Shown: positions 17,942 through 27,295, counted from the first letter of the stretch. The stretch is 64,000 nt of DNA from Algihabitans albus (GCF_003572205.1 NZ_QXNY01000006.1:124001-188000); one strand, 5' to 3'. Program-made: numbers and translations. The notes: a model not told the origin generated them from the sequence alone.

Positions 17942-19642
17942 ATGGCAGCCCTGGCGGAGGCAAACGGGCGCGACGAAAGCGCCGCCGTGGTGGGTCTTGA
18001 AGATGAAGACAGGCCCAGCACGCTTGCCCGTGATGCCGGGGCTCCCAGCCCCATTCCTGCGCGGAGCGAGGCGCGTCCACGGACCGAAAAGCGCCCGCGC
18101 CGCATGGTCAGCTCGCTGGTCAGCAAGCTGGTCGTTCTGCTTCTCGTCTTCACGCTCGTTCCGGTCATTCTCTACGACGTCTTCCAGCAGGCCGATGCCG
18201 AGAAGCAGAGGCTCTTGTTGGAGTCCGTCCGCGAGCAGGGCCGTCTGGTGGCCGAGAACCTGAACCCGCTGCTTGAGCGCACGGACCCTTCGCCGTTGCG
18301 CGAACTGCCTGGAGCCGTCGGGCGGCTCGGCACGGAAGACACTCGGATCAAGGTTCTCTTCAAGCCGGAACAGGAGTCCGGCGTGGAGGGATTCTACTTC
18401 GTCGCCAACGATCCGCCGGTTCCGCCCGCCGTCCTGCAGGCCGAGCGGGCTCAGTTGATCGAGCGCGGGGTTCTCGACAACCTCGTCGAGTCCTGCGAAG
18501 GCGAGATGCCGGTGGCGCTGCGCCACCGCAACCCGGACGGCCAGATCGAGCTGCTGACCTCGATCACGCCGATCACGACCCCGCTCGGCTGTTGGGCGGT
18601 GGTGACCGTGAACTCCGGCGCCTTTCTCGGAACCTCGATCGGTCAGCCCTACTGGCAGACCTGGGAGGTTCGCACCGCCGTCCTGATCTACGTCGGCATG
18701 GCCGTGCTCACCCTCGGCGTCTTTCTGTTGATCTGGCGCAACCTGATGCGCTTCCAGCGCCTGGCGCGGGAGATCCGGACCGGACATCGCGACGCCGGGT
18801 CCTTCGCCTCGGCCAACCGGGTCGACGAGCTGGGTCCTGTAGCCGAGGAGTTCGACCGCCTGACGCGCTCGCTGCAGGCTTCGGCGGACGACATCCGCCG
18901 CGCGGCCGAGGACAACGCCCATGCCTTCAAGACGCCGATCGCCATCATGCGGCAGTCGCTGGAGCCGGTGCACCGCTTGATTCCCGAGGAATCGACCCGA
19001 GGCCGTCGCGCGCTGCAGGTCTTGGAAACCTCGATCGACCGGCTCGATCATCTGGTGAACTCGGCCCGGCGGCTTGAGGAAACCACGGCCGAGCTGCTCG
19101 ATCCGCCGAATCAGGAAATCGACCTCTCGAACCTGGCCCAGCGTATGCTCGGCGCCTATGCCGAGGCTTACGAGCGGCGCGGTCTGAAGTTCGCGGCACG
19201 CCTGCAGCCCGGCGTCATCGTGCGCGCGGGCGAGGACCTGCTCGAGACCGTGATCGAGAACGTGGTGGACAATGCCGTCGAGGTGTCACCGGAGGGCGAG
19301 CTGATCGACGTGATCCTGGAAATGCGGGACGGCATCGCCAAGCTGATCGTGCGCGATCGCGGGCCCGGTGTGCCGGACGGGCAGCTCGAACATATCTTCG
19401 AGCGCTACGTTTCGCTGCGTGGAGAGATGAACGGCACGCCGCAATTGCTGGCCGCCGCCAAGGAGCAGACGGCCGAGGCCGCGAGCGGTAACGGCGCCTC
19501 GAACGGCGAAAGCGGAGCGCATCTCGGGATCGGACTTTGGATCGTCCGCCGTAACCTTCAAGCAGTAGGAGGCGATGTCTCGGCGCGCAACCTTAGGGAT
19601 GGCGGATTGGAGGTCACGATGCGCCTTCCCGTGGCGCATTAA
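17942..19642 (+). CDS. chvG: ChvG-type sensor histidine kinase
   Basis: Inner-membrane sensor kinase of 566 aa. There is a cytoplasmic N-terminal tail, TM1 (about 58-80), a periplasmic sensing domain (about 80-240), TM2 (about 243-265), a HAMP-like linker, and an H-box with phospho-acceptor H327 in AHAFKTPIAIM. The N-box is ENVVDNAVEVS and the G boxes are DRGPGVPDG and GIGLWIVRRNL. A low-complexity insert (KEQTAEAASGNGASNGESG) lies within the ATP lid. It pairs with the adjacent ChvI. In Rhizobiales the kinase is often followed by hprK; here it is not. Confidence 0.88.
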   Translation: MAALAEANGRDESAAVVGLEDEDRPSTLARDAGAPSPIPARSEARPRTEKRPRRMVSSLVSKLVVLLLVFTLVPVILYDVFQQADAEKQRLLLESVREQGRLVAENLNPLLERTDPSPLRELPGAVGRLGTEDTRIKVLFKPEQESGVEGFYFVANDPPVPPAVLQAERAQLIERGVLDNLVESCEGEMPVALRHRNPDGQIELLTSITPITTPLGCWAVVTVNSGAFLGTSIGQPYWQTWEVRTAVLIYVGMAVLTLGVFLLIWRNLMRFQRLAREIRTGHRDAGSFASANRVDELGPVAEEFDRLTRSLQASADDIRRAAEDNAHAFKTPIAIMRQSLEPVHRLIPEESTRGRRALQVLETSIDRLDHLVNSARRLEETTAELLDPPNQEIDLSNLAQRMLGAYAEAYERRGLKFAARLQPGVIVRAGEDLLETVIENVVDNAVEVSPEGELIDVILEMRDGIAKLIVRDRGPGVPDGQLEHIFERYVSLRGEMNGTPQLLAAAKEQTAEAASGNGASNGESGAHLGIGLWIVRRNLQAVGGDVSARNLRDGGLEVTMRLPVAH

Positions 19643-19655
19643 CTATTTGTTTATC

Positions 19656-19670
19656 TTAATCTTTCGTTAA
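19656..19670. promoter_or_regulatory. CtrA box (TTAA-N7-TTAA)
   Basis: A perfect TTAA-N7-TTAA element just after the chvG stop and 164 bases before the start of the unknown protein at 19835. This is the full binding site for the alphaproteobacterial cell-cycle regulator CtrA. A further TTAA at 19639-19642 overlaps the end of chvG. Confidence 0.55.
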
Positions 19671-19834
19671 GTTTTATGTGACCCCTCCCTCCGCAATGCT
19701 GTCACACCTTTGGCACACCTAGGCCGTGTTTCCCTGTTTTACAGTTCTCTTGCACCTGCGGCGAGAGAGCGACCGGACCCCTCCAAATCTGGCCGACGCT
19801 CCAAGAGCCCAAAGACTTGGGACGAAGACTCGAA

Positions 19835-20371
19835 ATGGCGCGGATAGTCACTTCACCAGCCACCGTGACCCAACCGGTCGTTCACGCTCTCGACGCCCCC
19901 AATGGCCGGCCGGGCTACCCCCTAGTCCGGCCGGCACCCCTTCCGGCATCGCGATCCTCCTACAGCTCTGGCGGTGCCGTGACGCGGGCCGTAGAACGCT
20001 TGGCGGACTTGCGTCTGGTGGCCACCGCCGTCCGCGTCGATCTGGCCTGCGGTCCTCTGGACTGCCGGGATCTCGCGGAGACCCTGCGCAGCGACATGCT
20101 CCTTGCCGAGCACCGCGTCGGCCTTGGCTTGGTGGTGCTTTACATCGGGCCGCGCCCGGCGGGACCGAATTGCGAGAGCGTCATCGAGGCGCGGATCGGT
20201 CAGGAGCTGACCCGAGTGCTGATCAGCGAGCAGCGTTACGATCTGCTCTCGTCCGCCCGGGTCGCGATGGTGCACCGGGAACTGGATCTTCTGACCGACG
20301 GCCTGCTCGACATGGCGCTTCATGCCGCCGATGCGACCTCGCTGGTGGATCTCCTGCCTCAGGCTGCGTAA
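19835..20371 (+). CDS. Hypothetical protein, possibly CtrA-regulated
   Basis: Protein of 178 aa that I do not recognise. It has no signal peptide or membrane helix. The first 45 residues are proline-rich and low-complexity, followed by a helical region (AVERLADLRLVATAVRVDL and later LTRVLISEQRYDLLSSARVAMVHRELDLLTDG in parts). The ATG at 19835 is preferred over TTG 19817. It stands alone between chvG and a convergent MATE gene, with a CtrA box in its upstream region. Confidence 0.6.
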   Translation: MARIVTSPATVTQPVVHALDAPNGRPGYPLVRPAPLPASRSSYSSGGAVTRAVERLADLRLVATAVRVDLACGPLDCRDLAETLRSDMLLAEHRVGLGLVVLYIGPRPAGPNCESVIEARIGQELTRVLISEQRYDLLSSARVAMVHRELDLLTDGLLDMALHAADATSLVDLLPQAA

Positions 20372-20383
20372 GCCTGCTTCTCC

Positions 20384-21808
20384 TCAAATCCGCTTCTTCT
20401 CGAGACTGCGTTCGAGGCCGGGGTAGTACGCCCCGAGCGTAAGGCCGCGCAGCCCCATGAAAATCAGCAGAGCGGCCCAGAGGCCGTTGTTGCCGAAGCT
20501 CGGCGTCAGCAACCGCTCCGCGACCAGGAAGCCGATCAGCGACAGGATCATCGCGTTGCGCATGGCCGCCGTCCGTGTCGCGCCGATGAAGATGCCGTCG
20601 AGCTGATAGGACCAGACCGAAATCAGCGGCGATGCGATGATCCAGGGCAGCATGGCTCCCGCCACCGCCCGCACCTCCGGCAGATCCGTGAAGAGGGCGA
20701 TCAGCATCGGTCCGCCGAGGGCGTAGATCAGCGTGAACAGACCGGCAAAGGCCAGCGCCCAGATGCTGGAGACCGTCACGGCGCTGCGAAAGGCCCGGCG
20801 GCTCCTGGCGCCGACCGCGCTGCCGGCCAGCACCTCCACGGCATGGGCGAAGCCGTCCAATCCGAACGCCAGGAAGGACTGGAACTGCAGAAGCACCGCG
20901 TTGCCGGCCAGCGTGGCTTCGCCGAACTGCGCGCCGCTGCGCGCGAAGAGGGCGAAGACCACCTGCAGGCAGGCGGTGCGAATGAAGATATCCGTGTTCA
21001 CCCGAAGCAGGGCGACCAGCCGGACCCGGTCGCCCAGGCGAGACCAATCGACCCGCGCCGCCAGGTCCTTCAGTGCCCGCCGCGCCAGCCAGAGCCCGAA
21101 GGCCAGGGCCATGTACTCCGCGATCAGCGTGCCGGTGGCTGCGCCCTCGATCCGCCAGCCTAGCCCGACCACCAGCAGCAGGGTGATCGCGATGTTGCTG
21201 CCGTTGAGCAGGAGCTGCAGCAGCAGGACGGCGGCCGGGCGCTGAACCCCGAGCTGCCATCCCAGGATCGCGTAGAGCATCAGGGTCGCCGGAGCGCCCC
21301 AGATGCGGATGTCGATGTAGTCGCGCGCGAGCTGCGCCACCTGGGTTCCGGGATCCATCAGCTCCAAGGCCAGGCGGGCCAGCGGCGCCTGCAGGATCAC
21401 GATCAGCGCGCCGAGGCCGGCCCCGATCGCGAGGGGGCGTAGCAGGGTGGCGGCCAGTTCGTCGCCGTCGCTGGCGCCATGGACCTGGGCGGCGAAGCCC
21501 GTCGTGCCCATGCGCAGGAAGCCGAAGCCCCAATAGATGAAGCTGAAGAAGAGCGCGCCGATCGCGACCCCGCCCAGGTAGGCGGCGTCGGGCTGGTGTC
21601 CCATGGCCGCCGTATCGACCGCGCCCAGAAGTGGGACCGAGAGGTTGGACAGGATGATCGGCCCGGCGATCCGGAGGACCCGACGGTTCCAGCCCCGGTC
21701 GGGCGCACCGGGAAGCGGGGTGGGTGGGACCGCCTCGGAGCGGCCTCGGTCAGCGGGCAATCCTGCGGCCCCGCCAGAAAAGCCGGCGGGCGGTGGCCGC
21801 CAGATCAT
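20384..21808 (-). CDS. MATE family efflux transporter (DinF-like)
   Basis: Integral membrane protein of 474 aa with about 12 hydrophobic segments. RIAGPIILSNLSVPLLGAVD at the N-terminal helix and the two-fold repeated arrangement (LFARSGAQFGEATLAGNAVL, then GLDGFAHAVEVLAGSAVG) fit the DinF subgroup of MATE exporters. The first 35 residues before the conserved core are low-complexity, so the true start may be the GTG about 26 codons in. It is convergent with the small gene at 19835 and divergent from dgcN. Confidence 0.88.
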   Translation of the reverse strand: MIWRPPPAGFSGGAAGLPADRGRSEAVPPTPLPGAPDRGWNRRVLRIAGPIILSNLSVPLLGAVDTAAMGHQPDAAYLGGVAIGALFFSFIYWGFGFLRMGTTGFAAQVHGASDGDELAATLLRPLAIGAGLGALIVILQAPLARLALELMDPGTQVAQLARDYIDIRIWGAPATLMLYAILGWQLGVQRPAAVLLLQLLLNGSNIAITLLLVVGLGWRIEGAATGTLIAEYMALAFGLWLARRALKDLAARVDWSRLGDRVRLVALLRVNTDIFIRTACLQVVFALFARSGAQFGEATLAGNAVLLQFQSFLAFGLDGFAHAVEVLAGSAVGARSRRAFRSAVTVSSIWALAFAGLFTLIYALGGPMLIALFTDLPEVRAVAGAMLPWIIASPLISVWSYQLDGIFIGATRTAAMRNAMILSLIGFLVAERLLTPSFGNNGLWAALLIFMGLRGLTLGAYYPGLERSLEKKRI

Positions 21809-22016
21809 CGTCTATGACGTCTCGCAAGGTGAGACGATTGTCGAACATGCGCTTGTCCGTGCCGGCGGTTTCGTGTCAGGACGTCGGGCGGAGCATAGTC
21901 GCTGTCTTCGGAGGGCAACAAGCGGCGGGCCCGCGACCCTACTGCGCGCCCGTTGGGCTTGCCGTCTCGGGCGCCGCGGCGCTCTGCCGCGAATTCGAAA
22001 GGAGGCTGTCTGCGCG

Positions 22017-23021
22017 ATGGAAATCGCCCATCCCTATCTTCTCTTCCTGGGCGATGCGCCCGATCAGTTGGCCGCAAAGACCGCCCAGGGCGTGGCTCAG
22101 TGGCGTCCGGACTGGTGCCTCGGCCAGTTCCGCCTGCCGGGCTGCCAGGCCGATCTCGGGCTGCCCGACATGACCATGGAGGAAGCGGCCGAGGCCGGGG
22201 TCAAGACCGTGATCGTCGGCGTCGCCAATCGGGGCGGCCGGATCTCCACCGAGTGGATCGACGTGCTGGACCGTGCGCTGCAGCTCGGCATGGACCTCGC
22301 GAGCGGCTTGCATAAGAAGCTCGCGGACGTGCCCATGCTCAAGGCCGCCGCCGAGCAGCATGGCCGCCAGCTGTTCGACGTGCGTCACCCGACCGAGGAC
22401 TTCGACGTCGGCAGCGGCAAGGCACGACCCGGCAAGCGACTGCTCGCGGTCGGCACCGACTGCTCCGTCGGCAAGATGTACGCGACGTTGGCGCTGGAGG
22501 CCGAGATGCGCCGGCGCGGCATGAAGGCCGATTTCCGGGCGACGGGCCAGACCGGCATCCTGATCGCCGGCTCGGGCGTCTCGATCGATGCGGTGGTCGC
22601 CGATTTCATCTCCGGTGCGGTGGAATGGCTGTCGCCCGACAACGAACCGGATCACTGGGATCTGGTCGAGGGGCAGGGCTCGCTGTTCCACGCCTCCTTC
22701 GCCGGTGTCTCCATGGGCCTGCTGCACGGCGCCCAGGCGGATGCGCTGGTGCTCTGCCACGAGCCGACGCGCGGCCACATGCGCGGCCTGCCGCACTATC
22801 CCCTGCCGGATCTCGCGCTCTGCATGGAGCGCAATCTGGAGGCGGCGCGCCTGACCAACCCGGAGGCCGCCTTCGTCGGGGTCGCGATCAACACCTCCGG
22901 CCTCTCGGCCGAGGCCGGCGACGACCTGTTGAAGAAACTGAGCGACGACTTCGGGCTGCCGGCGGTCGATCCGGTCCGCACCGGAGTCGCCGCCATCGCC
23001 GACCGGCTGCAGGGCGCCTGA
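22017..23021 (+). CDS. dgcN: D-glutamate N-acetyltransferase (DUF1611 family)
   Basis: DUF1611-family protein of 334 aa, recognised from ANRGGRISTEWIDVLDRAL, the P-loop-like VGTDCSVGKMYATLAL, FRATGQTGILIAGSG and EGQGSLFHASFAGVSMGLLHG. DgcN acetylates D-glutamate (and some other D-amino acids) so that the partner racemase can convert it to the L form. The start is set by AAAGGAGG at 21998-22005. It is translationally coupled to dgcA (TGATG), the known pairing. Confidence 0.85.
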   Translation: MEIAHPYLLFLGDAPDQLAAKTAQGVAQWRPDWCLGQFRLPGCQADLGLPDMTMEEAAEAGVKTVIVGVANRGGRISTEWIDVLDRALQLGMDLASGLHKKLADVPMLKAAAEQHGRQLFDVRHPTEDFDVGSGKARPGKRLLAVGTDCSVGKMYATLALEAEMRRRGMKADFRATGQTGILIAGSGVSIDAVVADFISGAVEWLSPDNEPDHWDLVEGQGSLFHASFAGVSMGLLHGAQADALVLCHEPTRGHMRGLPHYPLPDLALCMERNLEAARLTNPEAAFVGVAINTSGLSAEAGDDLLKKLSDDFGLPAVDPVRTGVAAIADRLQGA

Positions 23022-24004
23022 TGCCGGGTTTGACCGTTCGACGCGAGTCCTTCCCGACTCGCGGCAGCTTCACCATTTCCCGCGGCAGCCGCACGGCCGT
23101 CGAGGTGGTGCTGGTCGAGCTGGCGGCGGCGGGTCGGACGGGACGGGGCGAGTGCGTGCCCTACGCCCGCTACGGCGAAAGCGTCGAGGGCGTCGTGGCG
23201 GCCATCGAGGGCCTGCGTGGCGTTCTGGAGGCCGGGGATCTGGATCGGCGGGGCTTGCAAGAGGCTCTGCCGGCGGGAGCGGCACGCAACGCCCTGGACT
23301 GTGCCTTCTGGGATCTGGAGGCCAAACAGGCGGGCCGCCGGGTCTGGCAGCTCGCCGGCCTGGCCGAGCCCGGTGCCCTCACGACCGCCTATACCCTCTC
23401 GCTCGATACGCCCGAGGCGATGGGCGCGGCGGCGGCGGCCAATGCCGGGCGCCCCTTGCTGAAGCTGAAGTTGGCCGGGCCCGAAGATCTGGCGCGGGTC
23501 GAGGCGGTCCGGGCCGGCGCGCCGGCGTCCAAGCTGGTGGTCGACGCCAACGAGGGCTGGGACGCGGAGTCCTACGGGCGGCTTGCACCCGAACTGGCCC
23601 GGCTCGGCGTAACCCTGGTCGAGCAGCCCCTGCCGGCTGGCGCCGATGAGGCCTTGGCCGCTCTGCCGCGGCCCGTTCCGCTCTGCGCGGACGAGTCCTG
23701 CCACGACCGCAGCTCGCTGCCGCAGCTTCGTGGCCGCTACGACATGGTGAACGTCAAGCTCGACAAAACCGGCGGCCTCACGGAAGCGCTGGCCCTGGTC
23801 GCGGAGGCCGAGGCGGCTGGATTCGGCGTGATGGTCGGCTGCATGCTGGCGACCTCGCTTGCCATGGCGCCCGCCACCCTGCCGGCCCAGCGTGCCCAGG
23901 TGGTCGATCTCGACGGTCCCCTGCTACTGGCCGAGGACCGCGACCCGCCTTTGCGGATCGACGGCAGCGTGATTCAGCCGCCCGCGCCGGAGCTCTGGGG
24001 GTAG
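23021..24004 (+). CDS. dgcA: N-acetyl-D-glutamate racemase (enolase superfamily)
   Basis: Enolase-superfamily enzyme of 327 aa in the dipeptide-epimerase/mandelate-racemase group. It has the barrel motifs LLKLKLAGPED (KxK catalytic lysine), VVDANEGW (first metal ligand D), EQPLP (second), CADESCHD (third) and NVKLDKTGGL (second-base lysine). Immediate coupling to dgcN identifies it as DgcA rather than an L-Ala-D/L-Glu epimerase, its close homologue. Confidence 0.83.
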   Translation: MPGLTVRRESFPTRGSFTISRGSRTAVEVVLVELAAAGRTGRGECVPYARYGESVEGVVAAIEGLRGVLEAGDLDRRGLQEALPAGAARNALDCAFWDLEAKQAGRRVWQLAGLAEPGALTTAYTLSLDTPEAMGAAAAANAGRPLLKLKLAGPEDLARVEAVRAGAPASKLVVDANEGWDAESYGRLAPELARLGVTLVEQPLPAGADEALAALPRPVPLCADESCHDRSSLPQLRGRYDMVNVKLDKTGGLTEALALVAEAEAAGFGVMVGCMLATSLAMAPATLPAQRAQVVDLDGPLLLAEDRDPPLRIDGSVIQPPAPELWG

Positions 24005-24051
24005 CGAGATAGTGAAATCCTACTCTCACCATCAGTTGAGAGGGCGATTCA

Positions 24052-24088
24052 CGTCTCAGGCGGAAGCGAAGCGCTTCCGCCTGAGACG
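24052..24088. terminator. Long perfect hairpin between convergent genes
   Basis: Two 17-base arms (CGTCTCAGGCGGAAGCG and its exact complement) separated by a 3-base loop. It lies between dgcA (+) and the methyltransferase gene (-). There is no T-run on either side, so it is a bidirectional terminator candidate or a repeat unit rather than a classical intrinsic terminator. Confidence 0.5.
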
Positions 24089-24096
24089 ATCGCGCT

Positions 24097-24807
24097 CTAG
24101 GACCGCCGCAGCAGGTTGATCCGCATGGGTTGCTCGAAGCGAACCCGGTCCTTGGAGTCGCGCGCGCCGTGCGTCTCGAATTCTTCCCGCACGATGGCGG
24201 CATGTTCGACGAAGGCCTGGCGGCGCGTCGGATCGATCCGCAGCATCTCTTCCTCGAAAGCCGCGAAGTCGGCATAGGCGGCGCTGGTCAGGTAGACCTC
24301 TTCCTCCAACTCCTGCCAAAGCCGCTCGGCCGCGGCCCGTTGCACGACGCGATGGGCGGCGGCGCGTACGTCCGTTTCGTCGTCGAAGTGCCGCATGACC
24401 TCGAAATTAGGACCCTCGGCCAGCGGCTCGGCGACGTAGAGCAGACCTTCGGGTTTCAGCACCCGCGCCGCTTCCTCGATCGCCAGATCCATCTTGTAGC
24501 GCGCGATGTGGTGGAGCGAGTTGAAGAAGATCACGAGATCCAGGTGGCGGTCGGGAAAAGGCAGATGTTCGGCCTGACCCGCCAGATAGCCGGCACCCGG
24601 AACGGCTTCGGCCGCTCTTGCCTTGCGAAGCTGGGCTTCGGAGACCTCCAGGCCGACCGCCAGCGCGCCTTCCCCCGCCAGAACCCGGACGAGCCCGCCG
24701 TCGCCACAGCCGATGTCCAGGGCCGACTTGCCGGTTGGGACCGTTTTCTCGACCAGAACGTCGCGATGGCGGCGCTGGGGGGCGGTCATGGTCACTCCGG
24801 CTTTCAT
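24097..24807 (-). CDS. Class I SAM-dependent methyltransferase
   Basis: Methyltransferase of 236 aa with the Rossmann motif I ALDIGCGDGGLVRVL, motif II acidic GLEVSE and the Methyltransf_11 style LPFPDRHLDLVIFFNSLHHI. The C-terminal helical part (EEEVYLTSAAYADFAAFEEEM) may carry substrate specificity. The ATG at 24807 (GAGGGA upstream) or 24789 (GGAG upstream) could be used. The substrate is unknown. Confidence 0.78.
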   Translation of the reverse strand: MKAGVTMTAPQRRHRDVLVEKTVPTGKSALDIGCGDGGLVRVLAGEGALAVGLEVSEAQLRKARAAEAVPGAGYLAGQAEHLPFPDRHLDLVIFFNSLHHIARYKMDLAIEEAARVLKPEGLLYVAEPLAEGPNFEVMRHFDDETDVRAAAHRVVQRAAAERLWQELEEEVYLTSAAYADFAAFEEEMLRIDPTRRQAFVEHAAIVREEFETHGARDSKDRVRFEQPMRINLLRRS

Positions 24808-24946
24808 GGTCCCTCGCGCTCGCTGTAGGAAGACGGGCTATTATCCCTCGCGACCCGTCGTCTCATCAAGGTTGTACCGGCGCCGGACCGGGGACGAGGC
24901 TCGACGAGGGTCGGGAAGTAAGGTCGGAAAGTAGGGTGGAGCGACG

Positions 24947-26113
24947 ATGGAGATCGGGTTCGGACGTCAGGATTACGGCGATATCCGGGAGGGGGTGCGG
25001 GCGCTCTGCGCTCGATTCGACGGAGCCTATTGGCGGGCCTGCGACCGGGAGCGCGCATATCCGGCGGACTTCGTGCAGGCGCTGACGGAGGCCGGTTATC
25101 TCGCGGCGGTGATTCCGGAAGACTACGGCGGCTCCGGCCTGCCGCTGGCGGCGGCCTGCGCGATCCTGGAGGAAATCCACGCTTCCGGCGGCAACGCCGC
25201 CGCGGCGCATGCCCAGATGTACACCATGGGCACGCTGCTGCGGCACGGCAGCGCCGCGCAGAAGGCGACCTACCTGCCCGAGATCGCGCGCGGCGCCCTG
25301 CGCCTGCAGGCCTTCGGCGTGACCGAGCCGACCAGTGGCAGCGACACGCTCGACCTCTCGACCACGGCGACGCGCGACGGCAGCGGTTACCGCGTCAACG
25401 GTCAAAAGGTCTGGACCAGCCGGGCCGAGCATTCCGATCTCATGATCCTGCTGGCGCGCACCACGCCGAAGGAGGAGGTCGCGCGGCGCGGCAAGGGCCT
25501 GTCGGTCTTCCTGATCGACTTGCGCGGCGCCGTCGGCCGGGGCGTCGTCATCAGGCCGATCCGCACGCTGCTCAACCACTCCACCACGGAGGTTTTCTTC
25601 GAGGACCTCTACGTGCCCGGCGAGGCGCTGATCGGCGAGGCGGGCGAGGGCTTTCGCTACATCCTCGACGGCATGAACGCCGAGCGGATCCTGATCGCCA
25701 GCGAATGCCTGGGCGATGGCCGCTGGTTCGTTACCAAGGCGCGGGACTACGCGACCGAGCGCCGGGTCTTCGGCAAGGCCATCGGAGAGAACCAGGGCGT
25801 CCAGTTTCCTCTCGCCAAGGCCTACGCGCAGCTACGCGCGGCCATGGGCATGGTGCGCGAGGCGGCGGCCAAGTTCGACGCCGGAGAGGCCTGCGGGCCG
25901 GAGGCCAACATGGCCAAGCTGCTGGCGGCCGAGGCCTCCTGGGCCGCCGCCGAGGTCTGCCTGCAGACCCATGGCGGCTACGGTTTCGCCGAGGAGTACG
26001 ACGTCGAGCGCAAGTTCCGCGAGACGCGGCTCTATCAGGTCGCGCCGATCTCCACCAACCTGATCCTCGCCTATCTGGGTCAGCAGGTGCTCGGCCTGCC
26101 CAAGAGCTACTAG
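24947..26113 (+). CDS. Acyl-CoA dehydrogenase
   Basis: FAD-dependent acyl-CoA dehydrogenase of 388 aa. The core motifs are FGVTEPTSGSDT (FAD/substrate site), VNGQKVWTSRAEHSD, ERILIASECLG, QTHGGYGFAEEYDVER and the C-terminal RETRLYQVAPISTNLIL. Position and length fit the medium/short-chain group. It stands alone, with a riboswitch-controlled gene downstream, so its acyl substrate cannot be inferred from neighbours. Confidence 0.88.
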   Translation: MEIGFGRQDYGDIREGVRALCARFDGAYWRACDRERAYPADFVQALTEAGYLAAVIPEDYGGSGLPLAAACAILEEIHASGGNAAAAHAQMYTMGTLLRHGSAAQKATYLPEIARGALRLQAFGVTEPTSGSDTLDLSTTATRDGSGYRVNGQKVWTSRAEHSDLMILLARTTPKEEVARRGKGLSVFLIDLRGAVGRGVVIRPIRTLLNHSTTEVFFEDLYVPGEALIGEAGEGFRYILDGMNAERILIASECLGDGRWFVTKARDYATERRVFGKAIGENQGVQFPLAKAYAQLRAAMGMVREAAAKFDAGEACGPEANMAKLLAAEASWAAAEVCLQTHGGYGFAEEYDVERKFRETRLYQVAPISTNLILAYLGQQVLGLPKSY

Positions 26114-26185
26114 GCTGGGAGACCCTTGATCCGGCAAAGGTCAAACGACTTGCTGAGGGACTTCGCCTGCTCTAAGGACTCTCCC

Positions 26186-26368
26186 GATGGTTCCGCCGGA
26201 CCGGTCGGCGAGGCGGAGTAATAGGGAACACGGTGCGCCGTCCGAGAGGGCGGCAAGGCCGTGGCTGCCCCCGCAACTGTGAGTGGCGAGCAGACTCCGC
26301 AGATCCACTGGCCGTTCGGCCGGGAAGGGCGGACAAGCGCCGAGCCGCGAGCCAGGAGACCTGCCATC
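26186..26368 (+). promoter_or_regulatory. Cobalamin (AdoCbl) riboswitch
   Basis: The conserved cobalamin-riboswitch core is present. It runs as AGGGAACACGGTG, then GGCTGCCCCCGCAACTGTGA at 26263-26282, then the B12 box GAGCCAGGAGACCTGCC around 26349-26365. The closing helix pairs GATGG (26186-26190) with CCATC (26364-26368). It ends about 70 bases before the CbiM-like gene, which it should repress when cobalamin is plentiful. Confidence 0.9.
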
Positions 26369-26438
26369 TTGAACCGGCACCGGTCGGTGCCATCGACAAG
26401 TCTCCCGCACGGTGGGTGCGGCAAGGATGGAGTGAAGC

Positions 26439-27122
26439 ATGCATATCGAACCCGGTGTCGTCGACGGCGCCAAGATCGCGCTCAGCTATGGAACCGGCGC
26501 GGTTGCCGTCGGGCTCGCGGCAAAAATGGCGCTGGACACGCTTCGGAACGATGGCGGTGCCGTCGCGCTCGTGGCGCGCTCCATCGCCACCACGGCGCTG
26601 GTCTTCTGTTTCTTTGAGGTCCTCCCGCACTATCCGGTGGGCGTGTCGGAAGTTCACTTCATCCTTGGCTCGACACTTTATCTGATCTTCGGCGCCGGTC
26701 CGGCGGCGATCGGTCTGGCGGCGGGGCTACTGCTACAGGGGCTCTTGTTCGCGCCCGGCGACCTGCCGCAGTACGCGATGAACGCCACCACGCTGATCGT
26801 GCCTCTCTGGTTGATCGGTCTCCTGGCCAAGCGGATCATTCCCGCGCACACGCCCTATGTGGAGATCAAGTACTGGCAGGCTCTCGCGCTGTCCTCGGCC
26901 TATCAGGGCGGTATCATCGCCTGGGTGGCCTTCTGGGCCTTCTACGGTCAGGGCTTCGGCGGCGAGAATGTCTCCAACGTCCTGTCCTTCGGGGCGGCTT
27001 ATGCATTGATTGTACTGGTCGAACCGCTCGCCGACCTCGCCGTTCTCGCAGGTGCCAAAGTACTCGCGCCTCTGGTCGGGAGCGGCTTGCTGTATCGCCG
27101 CCTCTATCACCCGGCGACCTGA
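26439..27122 (+). CDS. CbiM-like energy-coupling-factor permease (cobalt uptake)
   Basis: Membrane protein of 227 aa with six to seven hydrophobic segments. It begins MHIEPG, keeping the N-terminal Met-His of CbiM that coordinates Co(II) or Ni(II) in that family. The cobalamin riboswitch just upstream supports a role in cobalt supply. No CbiN, CbiQ or CbiO gene follows, so it either works with components encoded elsewhere or alone. A start ATG follows GGATGGAG. Confidence 0.78.
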   Translation: MHIEPGVVDGAKIALSYGTGAVAVGLAAKMALDTLRNDGGAVALVARSIATTALVFCFFEVLPHYPVGVSEVHFILGSTLYLIFGAGPAAIGLAAGLLLQGLLFAPGDLPQYAMNATTLIVPLWLIGLLAKRIIPAHTPYVEIKYWQALALSSAYQGGIIAWVAFWAFYGQGFGGENVSNVLSFGAAYALIVLVEPLADLAVLAGAKVLAPLVGSGLLYRRLYHPAT

Positions 27123-27295
27123 GCCGTCGCGCCTCCCGACGCCGCACGGCGCTTGGCTTTGAGGAGAAGAGGCGTTCCGCGTCTCCCGGTCGGTGTCCCC
27201 TCCTGGCTCCGATCCCGCAGCGGCTTTGCGTCGTCCCTCGCCGGGCTTAGAGTGACCTGCCGCGATAGACGGCGAGACCGTTAGGGGAGGAGGCC

